In this document: positions 1 to 8,177 of the stretch, piece after piece
How positions within the stretch are numbered: position 1 is the stretch's first letter
Layout: each line of letters opens with the position of its first letter
NCBI RefSeq assembly: GCF_015550595.1
Contig: NZ_JADNBB010000017.1
Coordinates: 62,001 to 126,000 of the forward strand
Direction of reading: 5' to 3'
Origin: Parabacteroides goldsteinii
Lineage (GTDB): Bacteria > Bacteroidota > Bacteroidia > Bacteroidales > Tannerellaceae
DNA: 64,000 nucleotides
Notes under the pieces: generated by a model
The model's database searches: none
The model's input: the letters and a program-made list of their open reading frames with translations, nothing else
What the model was told of the DNA's origin: nothing
Translations under genes and position numbers: made by a program

Positions 1-40
1 CTCCTTTTCTTGCATTGTCATTTGGTGGATTTGTTGCCAT
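1..40 (-). CDS. N-terminal fragment of a small hypothetical protein
   Basis: An ATG on the minus strand opens a frame of 13 codons, MATNPPNDNARKG, that runs off the left edge of the window. From memory, this opening resembles short basic proteins of Bacteroidetes mobile regions that begin MATNPPND or similar, but 13 residues are too few for assignment. It would be transcribed divergently from the sigma-like gene to its right, with about 110 bp of A+T-rich DNA between them. It could also be a chance frame. Confidence 0.35.
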   Translation of the reverse strand, partial: MATNPPNDNARKG

Positions 41-153
41 AATCACTCATTTTATATTGTTTCATTTATATATGCTAAAGAAAATAAAGAAATTTCCATA
101 GCTTACCGGAAATTTTCAGTAAATTTCGAGCATATATAAAAAAAGAAAAATAG

Positions 154-741
154 TTGGAACGTAAAGTTGCATTACAAGACGAGGTTAATTGTGAGATAAT
201 CAATCTATTACAGATTAAAGATATCGAATATCAATTAATCAAGTATGGAATTTACAGGTTAGATAAATTCTATGCTTATAAATATAATATGGAACAAGGT
301 CTGAACGGTATTTTACTGGAAGATCTTATAGGTGATGTTATTGAAGCCTTTCTTACAGGTAAAAGGCATTGGTACAAAGACAAGTTTTCTGATTTCAAAA
401 AGCAGTTTATCAGTGCGTATGATAGTGTTATTTCAAATCAGATGAAACAAATATCTTTATTACCAGATAACAAATTTTTGAATGGGTTTGATATACCATC
501 TGAAGAAAAGACTGATAATTATGACGATCTTTTAGAGTTTTGTTTGAAAATTCTAAAAGATATGGGTTCTTCTGATGAAGAATTATTAATATTTGAGCCT
601 TACATTATTCAAAAACAGAAAAGAGCTGATATTGCAAAAGAGTTCGGAATATCAGAATGTGAACTTACTAATTATAAAAAAAGGTTAGATCGAAAATTGT
701 CAACCTTAGGTCATAGATTAAAAATATATTTAAATGAATAA
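154..741 (+). CDS. Sigma-70-like / HTH regulatory protein
   Basis: A 195-aa protein. The C-terminal part (about residues 155-185, with KRADIAKEFGISECELTNYK) reads as a helix-turn-helix of the sigma region 4 type. The acidic helical part before it (about 50-95) could be a region 2 remnant, so a small sigma-like transcription factor is the best guess. The frame is closed by TAG just upstream, so the start is TTG at 154. The next in-frame ATG is at residue 46 and would remove half of the first domain. The leader is A-rich with no clear Shine-Dalgarno site. It overlaps the next gene by 8 bp, and small sigma-like proteins are known to me as neighbours of ImmA/IrrE peptidases in Bacteroidetes. The family assignment is an inference from pattern only. 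Confidence 0.6.
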   Translation: MERKVALQDEVNCEIINLLQIKDIEYQLIKYGIYRLDKFYAYKYNMEQGLNGILLEDLIGDVIEAFLTGKRHWYKDKFSDFKKQFISAYDSVISNQMKQISLLPDNKFLNGFDIPSEEKTDNYDDLLEFCLKILKDMGSSDEELLIFEPYIIQKQKRADIAKEFGISECELTNYKKRLDRKLSTLGHRLKIYLNE

Positions 742-1144
742 GAAAGATTTGATAAATAAAGTTGATGAATCAATCTTTGATATGATTTTGGGAAATGATG
801 CCGATTTCATTGATTCATATCTTGAAAAGGAAGGCTATGATCTATCTAGAATAAAACATATTTCAGATAAAAGTCAAAAAAAACATGCATTTCTAGCAAA
901 AGGAATAATTAATAAGCAAAAAGATGAAATTAGGTTAGAAAGAGCTACAGTATATTTGCAACAAATTATAGAAAGAAATATTGACAAGCCTATCAATTTT
1001 ATTATGAACATGATTAAAAACAATCGTTTTTCTATACAATATAGAAATTTGGATAAATTAGATATAGATGAATTAAAACAAATTGTCAAAGACCAAAATT
1101 TGTTGGAAATAATAGAAAAAATGGAAGAAGAGGATGATCAATAG
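734..1144 (+). CDS. Small hypothetical protein between sigma-like and ImmA/IrrE genes
   Basis: A 136-aa, charged, almost wholly helical protein with no signal peptide or membrane segment. I do not recognise the family. It overlaps the upstream gene by 8 bp and the downstream metallopeptidase gene by 11 bp, so the three are almost certainly translated as one unit. Position and size fit an adaptor, antitoxin or anti-sigma type partner that the peptidase might cleave. That is inference: nothing in the sequence names a function. The acidic tail (MEEEDDQ) may be exposed. Confidence 0.6.
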   Translation: MNKKDLINKVDESIFDMILGNDADFIDSYLEKEGYDLSRIKHISDKSQKKHAFLAKGIINKQKDEIRLERATVYLQQIIERNIDKPINFIMNMIKNNRFSIQYRNLDKLDIDELKQIVKDQNLLEIIEKMEEEDDQ

Positions 1145-1931
1145 AGGTGCATTAAAAGCAATAAGTTTATTAGATGAGATTGGATTAGATGAGATAACAG
1201 ATATTCCAATGGATATTTTTGTCCCAGCCCTTGGAGCTACTTTAATAAAAGAACCTTTAGGAAAGTGTGATGGAAAAATTATTCGGGGCACAAAAAAAAC
1301 TCTGATAAAAGTCAATGCAAACATTCCATATGAAGAAAGAATGAGATTTGCTATAGCTCATGAAGTCGGACATTTTCTGTTACACGAAAAACTAGAAGTA
1401 CACAATGAAAACCATAATACTTTAAATTGGTTCAAAGAAACTGAAAAGCAAGCTAAAATGGGTGTCCAAGAATTTGAAGCTAATGAATTTGCGTCTGAAT
1501 TATTAATGCCGCGTAAATTATGTTTTGAAGAATGCCACAGTGTGGCATTTAGTCCACAGTTAATAGAAAGGCTCTCTAAAAGATTCAAAACAAGTATTAC
1601 TTCTACTGTTTTTAAATACTGTAAATTAAACATTCATCCAATTTTAATTATTTCAATAAGAAATGGAAAAATTGAATACTTCTGTAAATCTGAAGATTTT
1701 AGATATAGAATTAAAGACTTGATTAAGTTATCTCCACCAGAAAATTCTGTTGCCAATGAATATATTGAAGCTAATTACGATTTCATCTATAGGGGTATAG
1801 AGAAGCAACAAGAAATTGTAAAATCAACATGGCTCAATCTTGGAAATTATGAAAAGGATTCAACATTCTTTGAATATTGCATTCCTACCAAACAATATAA
1901 TACAATAATTAGCATTATTTGGGAGAAATAA
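1134..1931 (+). CDS. ImmA/IrrE family metallo-endopeptidase
   Basis: A 265-aa protein with the zinc motif HEVGH at residues 76-80 and the downstream segment EFEANEFASELLMP (113-126), whose Glu is the usual third zinc ligand. Together these define the ImmA/IrrE (COG2856) peptidases. Characterised members (ImmA of ICEBs1, IrrE of Deinococcus) cleave a repressor or similar regulator when a signal arrives. The C-terminal half (about 150-265) has no motif I recognise and may be the sensor or substrate-binding part. It overlaps the upstream small gene, a natural candidate substrate along with the sigma-like protein. A further gene follows 40 bp downstream on the same strand. Confidence 0.88.
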   Translation: MINRGALKAISLLDEIGLDEITDIPMDIFVPALGATLIKEPLGKCDGKIIRGTKKTLIKVNANIPYEERMRFAIAHEVGHFLLHEKLEVHNENHNTLNWFKETEKQAKMGVQEFEANEFASELLMPRKLCFEECHSVAFSPQLIERLSKRFKTSITSTVFKYCKLNIHPILIISIRNGKIEYFCKSEDFRYRIKDLIKLSPPENSVANEYIEANYDFIYRGIEKQQEIVKSTWLNLGNYEKDSTFFEYCIPTKQYNTIISIIWEK

Positions 1932-1971
1932 ATCAAGTACATATTAATCTTTTAATTTATCAAAAAAATAT

Positions 1972-3732
1972 ATGAAACAATACGATTTGAGAAACTGGAC
2001 TATCTCCGAAGAAACTGAGGGCTTATTGTTTTTTGCCCAAAGAATGGACGAAATATTATTTGATTATACAGTGGATTCATATAAAGGAAGAATGCTAAAT
2101 TCTTTTATGCTAATAATAGAGGCTCTAAAGACGATAGCAGATATTGAGTCTGCTAAAATAGAGAGTGCTCACCTAAAATATGTAATAGAAGAATTAAACT
2201 GGAGTTTACAGCAGGATATCGTAGTTCATCAATTGTTGGAAAACGAAAAAGAATTATTTATACCAATAAGCTTTGATGAAAATAACAAAGATTATACATT
2301 GATTAAAAACATATTAAAGCTACTTTCTAATAAAATATCACCTAAAAAGTATGAAACGGCATGTCGAATCCTTTTTAAAGAATCAGTAAAAAGCAATAAA
2401 AAAAGAGAGATAAATGAACTAATAGATGGATGGATTTGCATATTGAAAGTATGGGGATATAACACAAAATGGATACATTCTCGTGTACTTGAATACTTTT
2501 TCAATACTGACAATGCAATAAATAGTGTAGACCAACTCTCTGTTTTTTTTGATATATTCAATTTTAAGAAGCAAGATTTTGATATATATCTAATTGTTAA
2601 CAAAGGATTTAAGACAATTATAGAAAAAACAAAAATAAAACATTTTAAAGTTGTTGATTTACCAGATAAAGATGATGATGCTCTAAATAAATTCAGGAAA
2701 CTGATAAAGGGAAAACAAATTGTAGTAAAGTACTCATGTAAAACGCTAGATGAATACTCTGCAAGAGAAATTGCTTTAAATTCAATAGATGTACTCAGAG
2801 ATCTATTTGCATTTTACTATCACAAGCAAAAGCCTTTTAGAAATGATATAACATTGGTAGTTTCAGGTGAAGTAATATATTATACTAAAGGAACTTCATC
2901 TCCATTAAATAGATCATCTTCTGATACTCCATTTATGCTTGCTGTAGAAAAATTGAATACATTGTTTGAAGGAGGTGTACCTTCCGAAGAAACAATGGCC
3001 AAAATTCATCGAGTATTCAACTTACATAGTACCTCAATTGAAAATAGGAATGTAGATAATCAGTTATTAAATCTATGGACAGCAATAGAAGTGATAGTCC
3101 CCATAAACAAAAAAACAGGAGGAAGCAAAATTCAACAAATCATTGAAATAATAAGTAAATCTCATACATTAGGATATCCTTATAGAATATTCAGAAACTC
3201 ATTAAGTGATATGATTAGTATTGACAGAGAACTGGTCAAGACATATATTTATTCACTACCTAAAGAATATGGAAATTTATTGGAGAAATTTGTTGCTTTT
3301 TTAGTATTAGATACACTTCAAGAACAAAGGAATGCTTTATTTGGTGAATTAAACAAGTATCCTTTACTCCGATATAGACTATTCTGTATAAATAAAAGTT
3401 TTAGTAAACCGAAGCATATATTAAAGACACTAGAAATGCATCAGAAGAAATTATCATGGCATATAAGAAGGTTATATAGAACCAGAAATTTAATTGTTCA
3501 TGATAGTGGTACTATGTATGATATTGAAACATTAGTAGAAAACTGTCATTCTTATGTGGATGAATTTTTAAAACAAATATTGAGGTTAATCCAAAAAGAT
3601 AATAGTATCACAACTATTGAACAAGGTTCTAGTTATATTGATTTAACTTATATATTCAAATTAAATCTTATGAAAGAAAACAAAGTTGACTTGAATGAGA
3701 ATAACTATTTATCATATCTGTTTTGGAAATGA
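1972..3732 (+). CDS. Large HEPN-motif protein, candidate RNase effector
   Basis: A 586-aa soluble protein. Near the C-terminus R505-NLIV-H510 followed by DSG makes the R-X4-H motif of HEPN ribonucleases. About 140 residues earlier, LLNLWTAIEVIV (365-376) resembles the helix with conserved W and E seen in Apea-like HEPN proteins. The first 360 residues are not recognised and are mostly helical, with a possible alpha/beta stretch at 245-310. The gene is very rich in A+T, as are its upstream neighbours. It starts 40 bp after the ImmA/IrrE peptidase and could be cotranscribed with it. HEPN proteins of this size are common in abortive-infection defence and toxin-antitoxin systems, so an effector role is plausible but inferred. 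Confidence 0.6.
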   Translation: MKQYDLRNWTISEETEGLLFFAQRMDEILFDYTVDSYKGRMLNSFMLIIEALKTIADIESAKIESAHLKYVIEELNWSLQQDIVVHQLLENEKELFIPISFDENNKDYTLIKNILKLLSNKISPKKYETACRILFKESVKSNKKREINELIDGWICILKVWGYNTKWIHSRVLEYFFNTDNAINSVDQLSVFFDIFNFKKQDFDIYLIVNKGFKTIIEKTKIKHFKVVDLPDKDDDALNKFRKLIKGKQIVVKYSCKTLDEYSAREIALNSIDVLRDLFAFYYHKQKPFRNDITLVVSGEVIYYTKGTSSPLNRSSSDTPFMLAVEKLNTLFEGGVPSEETMAKIHRVFNLHSTSIENRNVDNQLLNLWTAIEVIVPINKKTGGSKIQQIIEIISKSHTLGYPYRIFRNSLSDMISIDRELVKTYIYSLPKEYGNLLEKFVAFLVLDTLQEQRNALFGELNKYPLLRYRLFCINKSFSKPKHILKTLEMHQKKLSWHIRRLYRTRNLIVHDSGTMYDIETLVENCHSYVDEFLKQILRLIQKDNSITTIEQGSSYIDLTYIFKLNLMKENKVDLNENNYLSYLFWK

Positions 3733-4045
3733 TAATTAGTCGATTTAATTATAATTATTTACTAAAATTATATCTCTACAATTTTGTTAAGACTAAAAAA
3801 ATAGTTTTCTTTGTCTCAGTATTCTCCATGAGCAAACTACCGCAAAAGCACGTAGCAAATTAGTGGGATAATTCATGGGATATGTTTGAAGCAAAAAATA
3901 TAAAGTTTTAAATATCAGCATGGTAACTCTGCAAGGAGAATCCCAGGCGGATCACTGAAAACAAAAGAAAAATCAAGCAAATCCCTGGTAATTAAATATT
4001 ATCAGGGATTTCTTTTGTTCGCCCAGCATGTTTCTATTCTACCAG
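3733..4045 (+). other. Noncoding stretch after the HEPN gene
   Basis: This stretch of about 310 bp carries no convincing gene. It contains a strong hairpin (annotated separately) and an unassigned block at about 3830-3955. I looked for tRNA, tmRNA and integrase remnants there and could not support any. It probably marks the edge of the accessory island. Confidence 0.4.
3979..4011 (+). terminator. Strong hairpin, likely bidirectional terminator
   Basis: AAATCCCTGGTAAT pairs with ATTATCAGGGATTT (14 bp with one G-T pair, loop of 5 nt) and is followed by CTTTTG. The flanks CAAAAGAAA and TTTCTTTTG can extend the pairing. It lies 250 bp beyond the HEPN gene and just before the intron-like sequence. 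Confidence 0.6.
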
Positions 4046-5215
4046 GTGCAAGTCCTCAATACACCCTGATAGTGGGAAGTGTCCGGCCCAAGACAAGGGT
4101 GTCCATCGTGAGTTGGAATCTGAAGGAAGTCGGCGGCAAACATCTGACCTGACGAACAGAAACTTGATATAAGGGCCAAGAACGTGGGTTAGTTTGCCAA
4201 TCAAAATAAAAGCCTGATAGCTATTCGGAACGTTCATGGTAAATCAAGTAGGTATAAGATGGAAAGAATAGAGTCTTAACTGGGGAGGTCTTACAGACGT
4301 GCAGATGTTTTTTTCAGAAGCACGGAGTAAAGCTTGCTGTGAGAAGTCAGCAGATGCCGTAGTAGATACGGATACAAGTCAGCTCATGGAAAAAAATGTA
4401 CAGCAGGAAGTCTAACCAAGTATTGAAGGGCAGAACCTTATTGTAAGTGAGTAGTGAATGAATGTTGCCTGATGAAAGAACGAATGCAGAAAATATCAAC
4501 GGGTAGTGATAGCTGTCACGATGGGAATAGGACGGAGTCCGAAGGCTATGGTGGAGTGCAGACTTTCCTTGGGATAACAGAAAATAACCTCACGGAAGTA
4601 CGTTTTACGGGGGACGCTCTACTGGAACAAATCCTTTCGCCACATACCTGACAAGGCTTACAAACAAGTCGTGTCCAATCATGGAAGTGGGGGAGTCGAT
4701 GGAATGAAAACCGACGACCTCTTACCCTGGTTACGGCTTCATAAAGAAGAGTTGTCGTCAGCCATTAGCCAGGTAAATACCGCCCAAATCCTGTTTTCGT
4801 GTAGAAATTCCCAAGAATGACGGCAATAAACGTCAACTGGGCATTCCTACGGTAGTAGACCGTTTTGTTCAACGGTCTCTATCACAAATTCTCTCTCCCT
4901 TCTACGAGCGAGAATTTAGTGATTCCAGTTATGGATTCGGTCCTTATCGGAGCAGCCATGATGCATTAAAACAAGCTCAAACTTATATCACCTCCAGCTA
5001 TAAATATGCTGTTGACTTAGATTTGGAGCGATTCTTCGACACAGTCAACCATAGTCGGCTGATAGAACTCCTATCCAGACGTATAACGGATAGTCGAGTT
5101 GTTTCGCTCATCCATAAATACCTTTTGGCCGGAATTCCAATAGGTTAAGTTTATAGATAGTCCTTCCGGAGTCCCTCAAGGTGGTCCTTTAAGTCCTTTC
5201 CGGTGAATGCCGCCT
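4046..5215 (+). mobile_element. Decayed group II intron, 3' part missing
   Basis: The stretch begins GTGCAAG, close to the GUGYG-type 5' end of group II introns. It has about 400 bp of structured noncoding DNA before a reverse-transcriptase-like reading frame, which is the layout of an intron with its ORF in domain IV. The reverse transcriptase is broken by frameshifts and stops before the catalytic YADD block. No domain V/VI hairpin was found, so the element should be unable to splice or move. The 5' boundary is approximate because the ribozyme was judged by eye. Confidence 0.5.
4454..5215 (+). pseudogene. Group II intron reverse transcriptase/maturase (ltrA-type) remnant
   Basis: Pieces in different frames reconstruct an LtrA-like N-terminal half. 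The first is a 65-codon opening. Then come AYKQVV with GSGGVDGM, VEIPKNDGNKRQLGIPTVVDR (split here at ..LGIP and TVVDR by the reader only, one frame in the DNA), YGFGPYRSSHDALKQ, YAVDLDLERFFDTVNH and GVPQGGPLSP. These are the RT0-RT4 type blocks, including the first catalytic Asp region (DLDLERFFDTV). At least three frameshifts or stops separate them (near 4650, 4790 and 5146). The YADD block, the maturase domain and the HNH nuclease are absent. Confidence 0.8.
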
Positions 5216-5291
5216 AAATGTCCATCCCAAAAGTTACACTTGATGAATGGTACAGGCACCGACTTCGGATGTGTATTTGGAAATGTTGGAA

Positions 5292-5326
5292 GAAAACGAA
5301 AGTAGGAAGAAAACTACTTCGTTTTC
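5292..5326 (-). terminator. Hairpin downstream of the MarR-GNAT gene
   Basis: GAAAACGAAAGTAG pairs with CTACTTCGTTTTC with one bulged A. A competing arm TCCTACT at 5328-5334 can also pair with AGTAGGA. It lies just past the 3' end of the minus-strand MarR-GNAT gene, and the arm read last on that strand is T-rich. Confidence 0.45.
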
Positions 5327-5357
5327 CTCCTACTTGATTTCTAATAGATGAGCAGGA

Positions 5358-6311
5358 TTATTTTATGGTTAACTCCATTTGAATGTCACCTCTGGCATAC
5401 AATGGGTGATATTCTGCAACTTCTTTGAAGCCCAGTTTACGATAAAGATTGATTGCCGGTTTTAAAAGAGTATTACTTTCTAAGAATATCTTTGTTGCGC
5501 CTAGTTCTTTTGCTTGGTTTATTACAGCTTCGCATAAAAGTCGTCCGATACCTTTTCCGTGAATATCGGGTGTTACGGCAAGTTTTGCTAATTCGTAATC
5601 ATATATCGAATCATTCATTTTGCAAAGGGAACATACACCGACTGGTTCACCTTTATAGGTTGCAACAAAAACATAACCGCCCTTATCCAATATATTTTCT
5701 TGTGGATAATCAAGTATTTCCAGATCATGTGCTTCCAATTGCCAATGTGAAGTAATCCAGTTTTCATTCAAAGATTTGAATATTGGTTGATGACTTGGCT
5801 CATAGGGGATTATCTGTATATCCTTGTTTTCTCTGATTTTCTTTGCTTCTTTTACTCGTTGCAATAAACTTTTCTCGGATAACAAATCTTCCCATTCTCC
5901 AATTGCTTTCCATAAATCATTACGGGTTTCCTTAGAAATATCATCAATAGCAGTCGTTACATCTATAAGTGACTCAGCCAGGATTTCTGACATTTGTTTT
6001 CCCTTTGTGGATAAAGCGATAAGTTTTTTTCTCTTATCGGTTTTATCTGCAATCTCTTTCACGAGGCTCTTCGTTTGCATCTCCTTTACAATATTGCTTA
6101 CTGAAGGGTGCGAATGTCCTATTTCTTTTGCGATAGACGTGATTGCCATCGCTTCGCCTTGTGATAAGATAAAAAATACGGGAAACCATTTGGGGTTCAG
6201 ATTGATCCCGTACATTTTGTAGATGGAAGTAGCATCTACCGTTATTTTATCGGTCAGCATACGTAATCTGCTACCGATAGCCATTTTGCCCGTCTTTTCA
6301 AAGAAATTCAT
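5358..6311 (-). CDS. MarR-type HTH regulator fused to GNAT acetyltransferase
   Basis: A 317-aa two-domain protein. Residues 1-150 are a winged-helix MarR domain (EAMAITSIAKEIGHSHPSVSNIVKEM is the helix-turn-helix, and the following DKTDKRKKLIALS is the wing). Residues about 160-317 are a GNAT acetyltransferase with the acetyl-CoA motif GIGRLLCEAV and the closing NLYRKLGFKEV. Such fusions are a known family whose substrates are mostly unknown. The gene stands alone on the minus strand. Its upstream region has a Bacteroidetes promoter flanked by two matching palindromes (annotated separately), which suggests autoregulation. Confidence 0.9.
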   Translation of the reverse strand: MNFFEKTGKMAIGSRLRMLTDKITVDATSIYKMYGINLNPKWFPVFFILSQGEAMAITSIAKEIGHSHPSVSNIVKEMQTKSLVKEIADKTDKRKKLIALSTKGKQMSEILAESLIDVTTAIDDISKETRNDLWKAIGEWEDLLSEKSLLQRVKEAKKIRENKDIQIIPYEPSHQPIFKSLNENWITSHWQLEAHDLEILDYPQENILDKGGYVFVATYKGEPVGVCSLCKMNDSIYDYELAKLAVTPDIHGKGIGRLLCEAVINQAKELGATKIFLESNTLLKPAINLYRKLGFKEVAEYHPLYARGDIQMELTIK

Positions 6312-6339
6312 GTTCTTTCAAATTTAATATAAGTAGATA

Positions 6340-6415
6340 TGTAATTGATTACGCAAATCTATGGAGTATTATTTGAAAACCCAAACTTTTTGAGGGGAAT
6401 GTGTAATCGATTACA
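6340..6415 (-). promoter_or_regulatory. Promoter with paired operator palindromes for MarR-GNAT gene
   Basis: On the minus strand the -7 box TAGATTTG (6354-6361) and a -33 TTG (6382-6384) are 20 bp apart, the Bacteroidetes spacing. The palindrome TGTAATTGATTACG (6340-6353) abuts the -7 box at the expected transcription start. The perfect palindrome TGTAATCGATTACA (6402-6415) lies upstream of the -33 box, 62 bp away. A regulator bound to both would block its own promoter. Binding by the adjacent MarR protein is inferred from position. Confidence 0.65.
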
Positions 6416-6519
6416 TATTATTTTGATGCAAGTAGCTTTTTCAAGTTTTGTCTGATAATCAGTCGGAACAATCCATACTTATTATTCCTTCTTCCGATCG
6501 TATTTTTAACATATTCTTT

Positions 6520-7251
6520 TCATCTCTTGCGTATTTCGACTGATTTATCCAGGGTGTCATAAGTCAGTATGCCTTCCGTCCGATTGTCGAGCTGTGCGAT
6601 TAGTTCTCCTTCCGTATTCCAGATGGAGGATTTGCCGGCACATTCGTAGCCGCCTGATTCCCCGATGTAGTTTGACATGAAAGTTGTCATTTTATATGTA
6701 GAAGCTATATTAGAGAGTTTTTCAATATCGGCGTTTACGCCGTTGACGGAGTTGAGGACGCTTGCCATGTAGATGGTTGCATTCATCTTATGCGCATAGG
6801 CGGTGTGTTCCTTATTGGATAGTTCGTAGCAGATGGCTGGGGCAATGATATTGGTTTCGTCCAGGGGTATGAGACAAGGGGTATTGCCGGGTGTGAATAT
6901 ATTTTTTTCCGTAGGATATAGGTATTGTTTTGAATAGGTGATCCTCTCTTTTCCCGGCTGGAAAATAATCATGCCGATAAATAAGTTATTATTGTCGTTG
7001 ATGGGAAGTCCTGCACCTATGATAATATTCTTTTTGTCGCTTATTTTTTGCAAGGGATTCAACCTGTCGTCCATTGAATGGGTTGCCAACTCTTTTGCCA
7101 GCCCTGGTTCGTAGCCTGTAAGTGATAGTTCGGGAAACATGATCAGGTCTGATTGTCCGGAAGATGCAGCTTCGATAAACTGCAGGTGTTTATCCTGGTT
7201 CTTTTCGATATCACCTTTGATTGCTTCTATTTGTGCAATACTTATTTTCAT
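6520..7251 (-). CDS. Carbon-nitrogen hydrolase (nitrilase superfamily)
   Basis: A 243-aa cytosolic enzyme with the full catalytic triad of the family: E41 in FPELSLTGYE, K108 in YSKQYLYP and C141 in PAICYELS. Members hydrolyse amides or nitriles. The substrate cannot be read here, though size and layout resemble omega-amidase/carbamoylputrescine-type members. Its start overlaps the end of the upstream alpha/beta hydrolase gene by 4 bp, so the two are translationally coupled and may act on related compounds. Confidence 0.85.
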   Translation of the reverse strand: MKISIAQIEAIKGDIEKNQDKHLQFIEAASSGQSDLIMFPELSLTGYEPGLAKELATHSMDDRLNPLQKISDKKNIIIGAGLPINDNNNLFIGMIIFQPGKERITYSKQYLYPTEKNIFTPGNTPCLIPLDETNIIAPAICYELSNKEHTAYAHKMNATIYMASVLNSVNGVNADIEKLSNIASTYKMTTFMSNYIGESGGYECAGKSSIWNTEGELIAQLDNRTEGILTYDTLDKSVEIRKR

Positions 7252-7955
7252 ATATTTTCTGCTATGAATTTGTTGAATACCTCTAATTGTTTCTCTGTAT
7301 GGAAGTAATGAGCTGATCCCTCGACAATCTCCAACCGGCAGGAAAACTGCTCGGCAAATTGGTATATGATGTCGTTTTCACATAGTTCGTCTTGGCTGCC
7401 ATATAAAATATAAGTAGGAATAGTCCAATGGGATACCGGATGGTTTTTTACGAAACTGTAATAATCCCAATATAGCTTTTGTCCCATGGGAGTAGATATG
7501 GTTTGTTTGCTTTCCAGTTCTTCTTCCGTAACGGAAAACCAGCCCATCATATTTTCGATAAGACGTTGCATATCGACGATCGGGGAGAGGAACCAGGCTT
7601 TTTCTACCGGTTCGTCAGGATAGGCCAGGAGGCTGAAATAGGCTCCCAGACTGTTTGCAAATAAACTGATATGTTTCCAGTTGGCTTTTGTGTATTGCAT
7701 GATGTCGGCCAGGTTTTTGATACAATACTGGACTTTGCAAGGCGTGCCTTCTTTGATGCGATCTCCGTGTTCCGGAAGGTCGAAGCTCAGTACCTGATAG
7801 TTGTTTGCCAACGCATTTTTTGCAACGATTTCAATCGGTATATCGGCTTTATTTGACATATTTCCATGGATTGCAATAATGACTTTTTCGGCGTTGTTTC
7901 CCCATAGGATGGCAGGTATATTATTTATTGTAAGGACTGTCTTTTTCATGATCAA
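7248..7955 (-). CDS. Alpha/beta hydrolase
   Basis: A 235-aa protein of the alpha/beta hydrolase fold. It has the oxyanion segment IAIHGNMS (27-34), a nucleophile elbow FANSLGA with Ser102, an acid candidate in GSQDELCEND and the terminal histidine in GSAHYFHTE. There is no signal peptide, so it acts in the cytosol. The elbow has A-N-S instead of the usual G-x-S. The start is ATG at 7955, with a second ATG two codons later equally possible. It is first of a two-gene operon with the nitrilase and has a good promoter upstream. Confidence 0.8.
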   Translation of the reverse strand: MIMKKTVLTINNIPAILWGNNAEKVIIAIHGNMSNKADIPIEIVAKNALANNYQVLSFDLPEHGDRIKEGTPCKVQYCIKNLADIMQYTKANWKHISLFANSLGAYFSLLAYPDEPVEKAWFLSPIVDMQRLIENMMGWFSVTEEELESKQTISTPMGQKLYWDYYSFVKNHPVSHWTIPTYILYGSQDELCENDIIYQFAEQFSCRLEIVEGSAHYFHTEKQLEVFNKFIAENI

Positions 7956-7974
7956 TTATTTTGTCACTTTTGGA

Positions 7975-8005
7975 CAAAAGTATGGCTTAATTTTCAATCA
8001 GGCAA
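7975..8005 (-). promoter_or_regulatory. Promoter of the hydrolase-nitrilase operon
   Basis: On the minus strand the -7 box TACTTTTG (7975-7982) and a -33 TTG (8003-8005) are separated by 20 bp, matching the Bacteroidetes housekeeping consensus. The start codon lies 20 bp downstream. Confidence 0.6.
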
Positions 8006-8177
8006 AATCGCTTGGATTTATCTTTGTGTCTGTTATCGACTAAATTCTTCATTTCGTCATCTGAATAGGGAGGTTTGTCTATTAACTTTTAACAGGAATA
8101 AAAATCAACCTACTTTTATCCAGGAGAGTAATACAAATATAAGAGTCAACTTTATTCACAATCTAAAAATTGAACGA

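Noticed and set aside
3830-3960. Possible tmRNA or tRNA 3' fragment as an integration site
   Set aside because: Some short stretches recall tmRNA, but no T-loop (GGTTCGA-type) arm or acceptor stem could be found, and no integrase is present in the window.
4034-4237. Minus-strand frame of 67 codons in the intron 5' region
   Set aside because: It lies in structured intron RNA sequence and has no protein-like pattern.
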